Shown piece after piece: positions 52,312-61,541 of a DNA stretch of 64,000 nt (position 1 is the stretch's first letter; each line of letters begins with the position of its first letter). Origin of the DNA: Lutibacter sp. A64 (GTDB lineage: Bacteria > Bacteroidota > Bacteroidia > Flavobacteriales > Flavobacteriaceae); assembly GCF_022429565.1 (NCBI RefSeq), contig NZ_CP092487.1:839001-903000 (forward strand), given 5' to 3'. The position numbers and the translations under genes were made by a program. The notes under the pieces are model-generated. The model was not told where the DNA came from and made no database searches. It worked only from the letters and a program-made list of their open reading frames with translations.

Positions 52312-55300
52312 ATGTATAATTTTAAAAACAAAAGTTGGATAATTTCATGTATTCTACTTCTATTTTTTATTGTTTCTATACAAGAGTCTAATGCTCAAAA
52401 TAGAAAAAAGAAAAGTTCTAATACTACTAATAAATTTAAATTAAATAATAGCACATTAAATATGTTTAGTTTTAGAAGTATTGGTCCTGCAGCATATTCT
52501 GGTAGAATATCAGATTTTGCTGTAAACCCAAAAAATCCTTCAGAATATTATGTGGGAGTTGCTTCAGGAGGTTTATGGAAAACGATCAACCACGGAACTA
52601 CATTTAAACCAATTTTTGATAATGAAGCTGTTTTTTCAATTGGTTGTTTAGCAATGGATCCAAATAATTCAAATGTTGTTTGGGTTGGTACTGGAGAAAA
52701 TAATACACAACGTAATTTAGCGTATGGAGATGGTGTTTATAAAACCACAGATGGTGGTAAATCATTTACAAATATGGGGCTTAAAACAAGTTCTCAAATC
52801 GGTAAAATTATGATTGACCCAAGAAATAGTAATGTGGTTTATGTTGCAGCTCAAGGTCAAGCTTGGGGGCCAGGAGGTGAACGTGGTTTGTATAAAACTA
52901 TTGATGGTGGAAAAACCTGGGATAGAATATTAGAAATAGGTGAATATACCGGTGTTTCTGATATGGAAATGGATCCTAGAAATCCTGATGTTTTGTATGC
53001 TGCTTCACATCAAAGAGAACGTAGGGTATATTCTAAAATTGATGGAGGGCCAGAATCAGCTATTTATAAATCTGAAGATGCGGGTGCAACTTGGCGAAAA
53101 TTAAAAAAAGGATTGCCTTCGGGTGATGTTGGTAGAATTGGTTTGGCTATTTCTTCAAATCCAGATATTATATATGCTGTAATTGAACTTCCGGGTAATA
53201 AAGGAGGAACATATCGTTCTAATGATAGGGGAGAAAGTTGGGAAAAACAAAGCGATAAGGTTTCTGGAAGTCCTCAGTATTATAACGAATTATATGCTGA
53301 TCCAATTGATCCAGATGTAATAATTTTGATGGATACACGCGCTGGATATTCTGATGATGGAGGAAAAACCTGGGTGAATATTGAAGGAAGAAATAAACAC
53401 GTAGATAATCATGCGCTATGGATAAATCCAGATGATACCAATCATTATTTAATGGGTTGTGATGGCGGTATTTATGAAAGTTATGATAAGGCAAAAACGT
53501 GGCAATTTAAAAGTAATTTACCCGTAACTCAATATTACCATGTACGTACGGATAATGAATATCCGTTTTATAATGTGTATGGTGGTGCTCAAGATAACGG
53601 TTCTTGGTTTGGGCCTTCTCAAACGCATAGAAGAAATATTGTTAATAGCGACTGGACTTATACAATTGGTGGAGATGGTTATTTATCTATTCCAGATCCA
53701 GAAAACCCTGATATTCATTATTGTGAATCTCAATATTGCGGATTAAGACGATACGATAGAACTACAGGTAATAGCATATCAATTAAACCACAACCAATTG
53801 CAGATGAAGAATATAATTGGAATTGGAATACACCTTATTTTATAAGTAAATTTGATAATAAAACCCTTTATGTTGGTGGTAATTATGTATTAAAAAGTAC
53901 AGATATGGGTGGAACTTGGGAAAAAGTAAGTGGAGATATGACACGTGGTATTGATCAAAATTCGCTACCAATGATGGGTGAAATGTGGCCGCCAGAAGCA
54001 GTTGCAAAAAATATGTCTACTTCTAAATTTGGTAATATTTTTGCACTTGCAGAATCTCCTTTAAAACAAGGAATGTTATATGTTGGAACAGATGATGGAT
54101 TGATTTGGACTTCAGAAAATGATGGTGAAAATTGGTTGCGTTATGATACATTTACGGGAGTTCCGGATATGACTTTTGTAAATTATATTTTACCGTCACA
54201 ACACACCTTAGGAACTGTGTATGCTTGTTTTGATGGTAGAAAAAATAGTAGTGATTTTACACCATATTTAATTAAAAGCACAGATAATGGTAAAACTTGG
54301 AAGTCAATAGCTTCAAATTTGCCTTCTGGTACAGTTTATTGTATTCAAGAAGACCATGAAAATCCTAATATTTTATTTATTGGAACAGAGTGGGGTGTAT
54401 GGACTACAATTGATGGTGGTGAAAAATGGGTGCAAATAAAAAATGGAATTCCAACCATTCAAGTTAAAGATATAACAATTCAAAAAAGAGAAAATGATTT
54501 GGTAGTTGCTACTTTTGGTAGAGGCTTTTATGTGTTAGATAATTATGCTGCATTAAGAGAATTAGCTCCTTCAGTTGAAGAAAAAGAAGCACATATTTTT
54601 GATATAGATGAAACATTATTATATTTTCCTTCAAGTAATTTAAATTATCAAGGAGATGTTAATTTTAGTGTTGCTAATCCAAATCCAGCTGTTAAATTTG
54701 AATATTTTGTAAAAGATGGTTTTGAATCTTTAAAACAAAAAAGAATTAAAAAACAAAAATCATCAGAAAAAACATCTTCATATTTTTATCCTTCAGAAGA
54801 AGAATTGTTAGCAGAGAAAAATGAAGTTGCTCCTAATCTAATATTTACGGTGTATAATACTGAAGGAGATATTATGAAAAAGTTAAATGCTCCTTTAAGA
54901 AAAGGGTACAATAGTATTTCTTGGAATTTAGAATATTTAACAAGACGTGGCCCAAAAGTACCGCCAGGAACTTACAAAGTTGGATTGGATAAAAATGATA
55001 ATGGAAAAGTTACCAGACTTGTAGCACCAAAAGAATTTAAAGTTATTTCATTGCCAAATGCAATGGGAACACCAAATTATAAGGCTAATTTTAACTTCTT
55101 AAAAGATGTTTCAGATTTAAACACACTTGTTACTTCTGCAAGAGGAAAAATTATGAATATAAATGAAAGACTTAAAAGTATTAAGGATAATCTTATAAAT
55201 ATGCCAGTAGAAGCACATGTTTTAGTAAACGAAATTGATGCGAAACAAAAAGAAGTAGATGCTGTTGCAAAGGTTATTATTGGTGGATTTGGTGCTAAAA

Positions 55301-55536
55301 ATTCAGTAGCTTCACGTAATAGATTTGCATTGTATACAACTTCTTCTGCACAAGTAGATATTACTGGGGCACAAAAAGAACAATATAATTTAGCTAAAAA
55401 ATCTTACGATGTTGAAGCTCCTAAGTTAAATGAGTTATTTACAAAAGAACTACCAGAATTAGAAAACAAATTTAAAGAATTAGGAGGTGTTTTATATAAC
55501 AATACTTCCTATGAAAGACGTTATGGAGAAGAGTAA
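52312..55536 (+). CDS. exported Asp-box (BNR/sortilin-like) beta-propeller protein
   Basis: The 1074-residue protein has a signal peptide ending near SNAQ. Residues ~45-740 hold about ten Asp-box repeats such as YKTTDGGKSF, YKTIDGGKTW, YSDDGGKTW, KSTDNGKTW and WTTIDGGEKW, which form one or two propellers like VPS10/sortilin domains. From ~760 to the end is a beta-sandwich region (FNISWNLEYLTRRGPKVPPGTYKV-like) and a helical end with KQKEVDAVAKVI. Such proteins are annotated as glycosyl hydrolase or sortilin-like in Bacteroidota. No sialidase catalytic set is visible, so binding rather than hydrolysis is as likely. It is monocistronic. Confidence 0.85.
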   Translation: MYNFKNKSWIISCILLLFFIVSIQESNAQNRKKKSSNTTNKFKLNNSTLNMFSFRSIGPAAYSGRISDFAVNPKNPSEYYVGVASGGLWKTINHGTTFKPIFDNEAVFSIGCLAMDPNNSNVVWVGTGENNTQRNLAYGDGVYKTTDGGKSFTNMGLKTSSQIGKIMIDPRNSNVVYVAAQGQAWGPGGERGLYKTIDGGKTWDRILEIGEYTGVSDMEMDPRNPDVLYAASHQRERRVYSKIDGGPESAIYKSEDAGATWRKLKKGLPSGDVGRIGLAISSNPDIIYAVIELPGNKGGTYRSNDRGESWEKQSDKVSGSPQYYNELYADPIDPDVIILMDTRAGYSDDGGKTWVNIEGRNKHVDNHALWINPDDTNHYLMGCDGGIYESYDKAKTWQFKSNLPVTQYYHVRTDNEYPFYNVYGGAQDNGSWFGPSQTHRRNIVNSDWTYTIGGDGYLSIPDPENPDIHYCESQYCGLRRYDRTTGNSISIKPQPIADEEYNWNWNTPYFISKFDNKTLYVGGNYVLKSTDMGGTWEKVSGDMTRGIDQNSLPMMGEMWPPEAVAKNMSTSKFGNIFALAESPLKQGMLYVGTDDGLIWTSENDGENWLRYDTFTGVPDMTFVNYILPSQHTLGTVYACFDGRKNSSDFTPYLIKSTDNGKTWKSIASNLPSGTVYCIQEDHENPNILFIGTEWGVWTTIDGGEKWVQIKNGIPTIQVKDITIQKRENDLVVATFGRGFYVLDNYAALRELAPSVEEKEAHIFDIDETLLYFPSSNLNYQGDVNFSVANPNPAVKFEYFVKDGFESLKQKRIKKQKSSEKTSSYFYPSEEELLAEKNEVAPNLIFTVYNTEGDIMKKLNAPLRKGYNSISWNLEYLTRRGPKVPPGTYKVGLDKNDNGKVTRLVAPKEFKVISLPNAMGTPNYKANFNFLKDVSDLNTLVTSARGKIMNINERLKSIKDNLINMPVEAHVLVNEIDAKQKEVDAVAKVIIGGFGAKNSVASRNRFALYTTSSAQVDITGAQKEQYNLAKKSYDVEAPKLNELFTKELPELENKFKELGGVLYNNTSYERRYGEE

Positions 55537-55571
55537 ATAATATGTAATTACTAAGTTTATAGAACTTTTAC

Positions 55572-55609
55572 AAACCTAACAGTTATAAAAAAATTGTTAG
55601 GTTTTTTTA
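55572..55609 (+). terminator. terminator after the Asp-box propeller gene
   Basis: The stem AAACCTAACA/TGTTAGGTTT with an AT-rich 13-base loop is followed by a T run. It lies 36 bases after the stop. Confidence 0.85.
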
Positions 55610-55673
55610 TTGTTTATAATTGTATAATTTAAAAACTGTAGTGAAAATTTACTAGTTAGATTTTTAGCGTAAT

Positions 55674-56576
55674 TTAAACAATTAGCGATTCAATTTTTGT
55701 AATTATTTCTGAAGTTTCGGTTTTAAAATCGAACCAATTAATAGAAGCATCTTTTTTGTTCCAAGTGACTTGTCTTTTAGCAAATCTTCTAGTGTTTTTT
55801 TTAATTTCTTCTATGGCAAATTCTAAAGAGTATTTACCATCTAAATATTCAAATAATTCTTTATAACCTACAGTTTGTAGGGCGTTTAAGTTTTTATAAG
55901 TATGTAATTTTTTTACTTCATCTAATAAACCGTTTTCCATCATAATATCAACACGTTGGTTTATGCGGTTGTACATAATGGCTCTATCGGCAAAGAGTCC
56001 TATTTTTATTGGTGTAAAGTTTCGTGGCGTTTTAGGTTTATTTTTAAATTCAGAATATTTTTTACCTGTACCAATACAAATTTCTAAGGCTCTAATTAAG
56101 CGATGTGGATTTTCAATTTCTAAGGTTGAAAAAGACTCAGGGTCCAATACTTTCAGTTGTTCTTGAAGTTCTAAAATACCCTTATTTTGAAGTTGAAGAT
56201 TTAACTGAGTTCTAACTTCTGGAGCAACTTCAGGAAAATAATCTAAACCATTAATTACAGCATTGGTGTATAAACCACTACCGCCAACCATAATTAAATA
56301 CTTATTTTTTAAAAAAAGATAATCTAATTTTTGCAAAGCATCTTTTTCAAATTGTCCTACGCTGTAATTATCAAAAATGGATCTGTTTTGAATAAAATGA
56401 TGTTTTGCAGCGTTTAATTCTTCAGGTGAAGGAACAGCGGTACCAATATTCATTTCTTTGTAAAACTGACGCGAATCACTAGAAATTATTTCGGTATTAA
56501 AATGTTGTGCAAGTTTTATACTTAAAGCAGTTTTTCCTATTGCAGTAGCACCAACTACGGTAATTAAATAATTCAT
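55674..56576 (-). CDS. miaA: tRNA dimethylallyltransferase
   Basis: MiaA adds the dimethylallyl group to A37 of tRNAs reading codons that start with U. From the ATG at 56576 the protein has 300 residues: MNYLITVVGATAIGKTALS with the P-loop GATAIGKT, IISSDSRQFYKEMNIGTAVPS, VGGSGLYTNAVINGLD and NPHRLIRALEI. The C-terminal DEVKKLHTYKNLNALQTVGYKELFEYL and RRFAKRQVTWNKK follow. A start 18 bases further upstream would run into the end of the channel gene and is not conserved. It begins 1 base after the channel gene ends, in a minus-strand operon. Confidence 0.96.
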   Translation of the reverse strand: MNYLITVVGATAIGKTALSIKLAQHFNTEIISSDSRQFYKEMNIGTAVPSPEELNAAKHHFIQNRSIFDNYSVGQFEKDALQKLDYLFLKNKYLIMVGGSGLYTNAVINGLDYFPEVAPEVRTQLNLQLQNKGILELQEQLKVLDPESFSTLEIENPHRLIRALEICIGTGKKYSEFKNKPKTPRNFTPIKIGLFADRAIMYNRINQRVDIMMENGLLDEVKKLHTYKNLNALQTVGYKELFEYLDGKYSLEFAIEEIKKNTRRFAKRQVTWNKKDASINWFDFKTETSEIITKIESLIV

Positions 56577-56577
56577 T

Positions 56578-57399
56578 TTACAGTTTTTTTCCACATTTAT
56601 TACAATATTCAGAATTATCTAAATGCTTGTCTTCACCACAATGTTTACAATGTAGGGTGTTTAATTGTATATTTGTGTCTGGTTTAGCCATTTCTGCCGT
56701 TACAATTCCTGTTGGTATTGCAATAATTCCATAACCTAAAATCATTACAATACTTGCAATAAATTGACCAGTTGGTGTATGTGGAGAAATGTCTCCATAA
56801 CCAACCGTAGTTAAGGTAACAATTGCCCAATACATACTATAAGGTATGCTAGTAAAGCCATTTACAGGGCCTTCGACTAAATACATTACTGTACCTAAAA
56901 CAACAGTTAGTAGAATTACTACAAATAAAAATACGGCAATTTTTATTCTGCTAGCTTTTAAGGCACTGGCTAATGTTTTAGAAGCTCCTAAATAACGTGT
57001 AAGTTTTAAAATTCTGAAAATTCTTAAAAGGCGAAGTGCTCTAAGTGCCACAAGTGCATGCGTACCTACAAATATTAATGAAAGGTATTTTGGTATGGTT
57101 GCTAATAAATCTATAATACCGTAGAAACTAAATATATATTTTTGTGGTTTTTTAATAGAAATTATGCGAGCTATGTATTCTATTGTAAATAAAACGGTTA
57201 TAATCCATTCAGATATATTTAGAAAATCATGATAATTTTTATCAAAACTTTCTACACTTTCTAGCATAACCAATAGTATACTAGCTATAATAGTAAGAAT
57301 TAAAATTATATCAAATAATTTGCCGTTAGGTGTGTCTGCTTCATAAATAATTTCATGAAGTTTGTATTTCCAATCCTTAATATCTTTTTGTTTTTTCAC
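56578..57399 (-). CDS. voltage-gated-type potassium channel with C-terminal zinc ribbon
   Basis: The 273-residue protein has six membrane segments. S4 is arginine-rich (ALRALRLLRIFRILKLTRYLG) and the selectivity filter TLTTVGYGDIS lies in the pore loop after VNGFTSIPYSMYWAIV. This is the single-chain Kv-like channel (ion transport domain). The last ~25 residues form a zinc ribbon, CKHCGEDKHLDNSEYCNKCG, with four cysteines in CxxC pairs, probably cytoplasmic. Start is GTG at 57399; no ATG is near the conserved beginning. It overlaps nothing and miaA follows at once. Confidence 0.92.
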   Translation of the reverse strand: MKKQKDIKDWKYKLHEIIYEADTPNGKLFDIILILTIIASILLVMLESVESFDKNYHDFLNISEWIITVLFTIEYIARIISIKKPQKYIFSFYGIIDLLATIPKYLSLIFVGTHALVALRALRLLRIFRILKLTRYLGASKTLASALKASRIKIAVFLFVVILLTVVLGTVMYLVEGPVNGFTSIPYSMYWAIVTLTTVGYGDISPHTPTGQFIASIVMILGYGIIAIPTGIVTAEMAKPDTNIQLNTLHCKHCGEDKHLDNSEYCNKCGKKL

Positions 57400-57445
57400 T
57401 TTTAAAAAATCCTTAATTTTTACTAAAATATAGTAATTATTTTAA

Positions 57446-58525
57446 TTAAAATCTAATAAGTTTTTCAACACTATTTCTTTGAAGGTATTTTTTTATTGTA
57501 GCTCTATTGTGAATAGAGTTTTCCATAGGTGAAATAAGATTTTGTAAAATTTGAATATTTGTAATTTGTTGTGCTAAATCTGTATAACAGAAGCCTTTAA
57601 ATTCATTATTTTCAATTAATAAAACTGATTTTTCTCCAACAGTTCTACCTTTATCTACAATTATTAAATTAGGGTTGCTAAATTCAATTTTATTAAAATT
57701 AGGTTTTTGTTTAAAATTAAATTTAGGGGTATGAATTTTAAGTTTTTCTATATGCTTTAATTGTGCAATAAGTTCACTTCCTGTTACTTCAAAAGTAACG
57801 GAAACAACAGCATTTTGTAAGATTTTAGCTTTTTTTGATGTTCTTAAAAATAACTGATTTACTGTTTTTTTAATATTTTTTCCTTTACCAATATATATAA
57901 TTGTTCTATCTATATTAAAAACATAAAACAATCCAGCTTTAGCAGGTAATTCATCTAAAATGTTTAACAATTTAGGTGCTAATTTTCTAGAATTATCGGT
58001 TTTAATCGCTTTTTTTATAATTTGTTTTTCAGTATCTTTATTAAGTAGCAATTTAAACAATTGTACTGTAGCTATAGCATCACCATCAGCTCTATGTCTG
58101 CTAGAAATTGGTATTCCAAGAGCGCTACATAATTTTCCTAATTTATAAGAATTTTGTTCGGGTATTAATTTTTGACTTAATTCTACTGTACATAGTGTTT
58201 CTCTTTTAAAATTAAAACCTAAACGTCTAAATTCTGTTGTTAAAATTCTATTGTCAAAATTGGCATTATGAGCAACTAAAACGCAATCTGTAGTAATTTC
58301 AACAATACGTTTTGCTACTTCGTGAAATTTTGGGGCATTTTTTAACATGCCATTATTAATTCCTGTTAAATTTACTACAAAAGGTTGTATGTCTTTTTCG
58401 GGATTAACTAAACTAATAAATTGATCTACTATTTGTTCTCCGTCAAATTTATAAATTGCAATTTCAGTAATTCCTTCTTCATCAAATTTACCACCAGTTG
58501 TTTCTATGTCTACTATTGCGTACAA
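57446..58525 (-). CDS. DnaQ-type 3'-5' exonuclease fused to UvrC-like GIY-YIG nuclease domain
   Basis: The 359-residue protein starts at TTG 58525 as MYAIVDIETTGGKFDEEG; a longer frame from a TTG at 58564 would overlap the upstream gene by 38 bases. Residues ~1-170 are the DEDDh exonuclease: VDIETTGG (Exo I), LVAHNANFDNRIL (Exo II) and HRADGDAIATVQLF (Exo III). Residues ~205-290 contain a GIY-YIG fold, AGLFYVFNIDRTIIYIGKGKN, like the N-terminal nuclease of UvrC. A less conserved C-terminal part follows. The pairing of a proofreading-type exonuclease with a GIY-YIG nuclease suggests DNA repair. It lies 1 base after the YggS-type gene. Confidence 0.92.
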   Translation of the reverse strand: MYAIVDIETTGGKFDEEGITEIAIYKFDGEQIVDQFISLVNPEKDIQPFVVNLTGINNGMLKNAPKFHEVAKRIVEITTDCVLVAHNANFDNRILTTEFRRLGFNFKRETLCTVELSQKLIPEQNSYKLGKLCSALGIPISSRHRADGDAIATVQLFKLLLNKDTEKQIIKKAIKTDNSRKLAPKLLNILDELPAKAGLFYVFNIDRTIIYIGKGKNIKKTVNQLFLRTSKKAKILQNAVVSVTFEVTGSELIAQLKHIEKLKIHTPKFNFKQKPNFNKIEFSNPNLIIVDKGRTVGEKSVLLIENNEFKGFCYTDLAQQITNIQILQNLISPMENSIHNRATIKKYLQRNSVEKLIRF

Positions 58526-58526
58526 A

Positions 58527-59195
58527 TTATTTATAGTTTCTTGTCCCAAAAATAGCACTTCCAACTCTAACCATAGTACTACCTTCTTCTATGGCTATTT
58601 TATAATCTCCACTCATTCCCATTGAAATTATTGTTGGATTAAAATTTATTGAACTGTGTTTTTTTAAGGCGTTAAAATAATCAGTTAAAGTTTTAAATTC
58701 TTTTCTTATAATCGTTTCATCATCAGTAAAACTAGCCATTCCCATAATACCTTTAATATTAACATTAGAAAGCTGTTTAAAATCTTCTGAAGTTATTATA
58801 TCTTCAACTTTATTAAATGAAAGTCCGAATTTAGTATCTTCTTTTGCTATTTTTAATTGCAACAAACAATTTAAAACACGATCATTTTTAATGGCTTGTT
58901 TGTTAATTTCTTTTAGTGTTTTAAAACTATCTACACCATGAATTAATGTTACAAAACTAGCCATATACTTCACTTTATTGCGTTGTAGATGTCCAATCAT
59001 ATGCCATTCAATATCTTTTGGCAATACTTCATGTTTTTCAACCATTTCTTGAATTTTATTTTCGCCAAAAATGCGTTGACCTGCATTGTAGGCTTCTAAT
59101 ATATCAGAAACGGGTTTTGTTTTTGAAACTGCAACTAATTTTACATTTTTTGGAAGCGAATTATTTAATAATTCTATATTTTTTGAAATGCTCAC
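58527..59195 (-). CDS. YggS-family PLP homeostasis protein
   Basis: The family binds pyridoxal phosphate and keeps its level balanced. The 222-residue TIM-barrel protein shows KLVAVSKTKP (PLP lysine K25 in VSKT), GENKIQEMVEKHE, WHMIGHLQRNKVKYM, LIHGVDSFKTL and the phosphate-binding end SMGMSGDYKIAIEEGSTMVRVGSAIFG. The start is GTG at 59195, MSISKNIELLNNSLP, because no ATG precedes the conserved region. It begins 4 bases after the end of the DUF1015 gene and is followed directly by the exonuclease gene, forming an operon. Confidence 0.95.
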   Translation of the reverse strand: MSISKNIELLNNSLPKNVKLVAVSKTKPVSDILEAYNAGQRIFGENKIQEMVEKHEVLPKDIEWHMIGHLQRNKVKYMASFVTLIHGVDSFKTLKEINKQAIKNDRVLNCLLQLKIAKEDTKFGLSFNKVEDIITSEDFKQLSNVNIKGIMGMASFTDDETIIRKEFKTLTDYFNALKKHSSINFNPTIISMGMSGDYKIAIEEGSTMVRVGSAIFGTRNYK

Positions 59196-59199
59196 TTAC

Positions 59200-60453
59200 T
59201 TATTCATTAATTTTATTAATTACTAAACCAGATCTTAACTTTGGTTCAAACCAAGTTACTTTTGGAGGCATAATATTATTTGTGTCAGCTATATTCATTA
59301 ATTGATTCATACTAACAGGGTATAGGGCAAAGGCTACAGCCATTTCTCCACTATCCACACGCTTACTTAATTCAGATAAACCTCTAATACCACCAACAAA
59401 ATCTATTCTAGTATCAGTTCTTAAGTCTTTTATATCTAAAACAGGATCTAGAACATATTTAGATAATACACTTACATCTAAACTATCAATAGGATTGTCA
59501 TCATTAAAAGTGTTGTCTTTTGCAGCTAAACCATACCATTTTCCATCTAAATACATAGAGAATTCGTGTAGTCTTTCAGGTTTAACAATTTTTTCACTAA
59601 CTTGTTTAATTGTAAAGTTTTTATCAATTTTAGATAAAAATTCATCTGTTTTTAATCCGTTTAAATCTTTTACAACACGATTGTAATCAATTATTTGTAA
59701 CTGTGTATCTGGAAAATGTACAGCCATAAAAAAGTTGTAAGGTTCATTTCCAGTATGGTTAGGATTTTTTTTACGAAACTCTTCACTCATACCAGCAGCA
59801 GCAGCAGTTCTATGATGTCCGTCAGCTACATAGGTATTTGGTACTTTATCTTTAAAAAGTTGTTCTATTCTTTTATTAGTTTCAGCATCTTCAATTACCC
59901 AAAAATGATGTCCAAAACCGTCTTCAGCAGTAAAATCATATTCAGCTTTATTGTTAGTTACAATATTTTCAACAATTGCATCTATTTCTGGAACTGCTCT
60001 ATAGGTAAAAAATACAGGTTCTACATTTGCTTCTAAAATTCGAGAAAGTACTTTTCTATCTTCCTCTTTATCTGGTCGTGTTAATTCGTGCTTTTTTATT
60101 ACTCCATCAATATAATCTTGGCAAGAAGCAGCTCCTACAATACCATATTGTGTTTTACCATTCATTGTTTGCGCGTAAATATAAAATTTAGCTTCGTTAT
60201 CTTGAATTAAATATTTTTTATTTTGAAAATTTTCAAAATTTGATTTAGCATGAAGATACACTTTTTTATCATGTGAGTCAGTACCTTTTTCTAATTCAAT
60301 TTCGGCATGTGTAATACGTAATAATGATGCGGCTTTTCCATTTGCCATTTTAGCAGCTTCTTCAGAATTCATTACGTCATAAGGTAAACATGCAATTTCT
60401 TCTACAATTTCTTTAGGAGGTCTTAATCCTTTGAAAGGTTTAATGATTGCCAT
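59200..60453 (-). CDS. DUF1015 family protein
   Basis: Biochemical function unknown. The 417-residue protein is a member of the DUF1015 (PF06245) family, starting AIIKPFKGLRPPKEIVEEIACLPYDVMNSEEA. The signature YVADGHHRTAAAAGMSEEFR lies near residue 210. An NKAEYDFTAEDGFGHHFWVIED stretch and LDVSVLSKYVLDPVLDI also match the family. In flavobacteria the gene commonly follows serA, as here, after a terminator. A metabolic link to serine synthesis is inferred from this recurrent order only. Confidence 0.9.
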   Translation of the reverse strand: MAIIKPFKGLRPPKEIVEEIACLPYDVMNSEEAAKMANGKAASLLRITHAEIELEKGTDSHDKKVYLHAKSNFENFQNKKYLIQDNEAKFYIYAQTMNGKTQYGIVGAASCQDYIDGVIKKHELTRPDKEEDRKVLSRILEANVEPVFFTYRAVPEIDAIVENIVTNNKAEYDFTAEDGFGHHFWVIEDAETNKRIEQLFKDKVPNTYVADGHHRTAAAAGMSEEFRKKNPNHTGNEPYNFFMAVHFPDTQLQIIDYNRVVKDLNGLKTDEFLSKIDKNFTIKQVSEKIVKPERLHEFSMYLDGKWYGLAAKDNTFNDDNPIDSLDVSVLSKYVLDPVLDIKDLRTDTRIDFVGGIRGLSELSKRVDSGEMAVAFALYPVSMNQLMNIADTNNIMPPKVTWFEPKLRSGLVINKINE

Positions 60454-60515
60454 AACTAATAAGTAATTTATATTAAAATCTACATCAAAGATACAATTTT
60501 TAGCTTCTTTAAACT

Positions 60516-60542
60516 AAAAAAGACTGCCTTTTAAGACAGTCT
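60516..60542 (-). terminator. terminator after serA
   Basis: On the minus strand AGACTGTCTTAAAAGGCAGT continues as CT and then a T run. The stem is AGACTG/CAGTCT with an inner CTT/AAG extension across a G-U pair. Confidence 0.85.
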
Positions 60543-60570
60543 AATTTAAAAAATAATTAAGAAATTATTA

Positions 60571-61521
60571 TTATTTTAATATTTCAATAATTTGAGTTGC
60601 TAATTCGGTTCCAATTCTATCTTGAGCTTCACCTGTTGCAGCACCAATATGAGGTGTAAGCGATAGGTTATGATTCATTAATAATTGAATTTCTGGAGTT
60701 GGTTCGTTTTCAAATACGTCTAAAGCAGCAGCAGCAATTTTATTACTTTCTAATGCTTTTACTAAAGCAACTTCGTCAACAACACCACCACGAGCAGCAT
60801 TTACTATAAATGCTCCCTCTTTCATTAATTCAAATTCTTTAGAAGATATTACATATTCTTTTTGTGCTGGGACATGTAATGATACAAAATCTGCTTGTTG
60901 TAAAACTTCTTCTTTGGTAATTGTATTTATTTCAAAAAATACTGATTGTCCATCAAAAAACTCGACTTCTAAATTTACATTGTCCATAAATGGATCAAAA
61001 GCTACTATATTCATACCAAGGCCTAAACCAATTTTAGCAGTAGCTTGTCCAATACGTCCAAAACCAATAATACCTAAAGTTTTACCTCTTAATTCAACAC
61101 CTTTTGCGTATGCTTTTTTTAGTCCTTTAAATTTAGAATCTCCTTCTAAAGGCATATTTCTATTAGAATCGTGTAAAAAACGAGCCATTCCAAATAGATG
61201 TGCAAAAACTAACTCTGCAACTGAATGCGAAGAGGCTGCTGGTGTATTTATAACGTGTAAACCTTTTTCACGTGCATATTCTACATCAATATTATCCATA
61301 CCAACACCACCACGTCCAATAATTTTTAAAGAAGGGCAATTATCAATAATATCTTTTCTAACTTGTGTAGCGCTTCTAACAAGAAGTACATCAATTTCAT
61401 TTGTATTGATATAGTCTACCAATTGCTCTTGAGCAACTGTTGTTAAATCTACTTCAAAACCACTTAACTCTAATGCTTTGATACCGCTTTTAGCTATTCC
61501 GTCGTTTGCTAATACTTTCAT
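60571..61521 (-). CDS. serA: D-3-phosphoglycerate dehydrogenase (short form)
   Basis: This is the first enzyme of serine synthesis, oxidising 3-phosphoglycerate with NAD. The 316-residue length means no C-terminal ACT regulatory domain, so feedback inhibition by serine through ACT is not expected. Visible motifs are the NAD-binding GIIGFGRIGQATAKIG, VRSATQVRKDIIDNCP, NAARGGVVDEVAL with the catalytic Arg, and LTPHIGAATGEAQDR with the catalytic His. It lies 20 bases after serC in the same operon and ends in its own terminator. Confidence 0.96.
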   Translation of the reverse strand: MKVLANDGIAKSGIKALELSGFEVDLTTVAQEQLVDYINTNEIDVLLVRSATQVRKDIIDNCPSLKIIGRGGVGMDNIDVEYAREKGLHVINTPAASSHSVAELVFAHLFGMARFLHDSNRNMPLEGDSKFKGLKKAYAKGVELRGKTLGIIGFGRIGQATAKIGLGLGMNIVAFDPFMDNVNLEVEFFDGQSVFFEINTITKEEVLQQADFVSLHVPAQKEYVISSKEFELMKEGAFIVNAARGGVVDEVALVKALESNKIAAAALDVFENEPTPEIQLLMNHNLSLTPHIGAATGEAQDRIGTELATQIIEILK

Positions 61522-61541
61522 TTTATTAAGATTTTTTTAGT

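Noticed and set aside
56577..56594. Upstream start for miaA
   Set aside because: It would overlap the channel stop and precede the conserved MNYLITVVGATAIGKT start.
60914..61414. Open frame of 166 codons antisense to serA
   Set aside because: It lies fully inside serA, has no family features and is a shadow of the coding frame.
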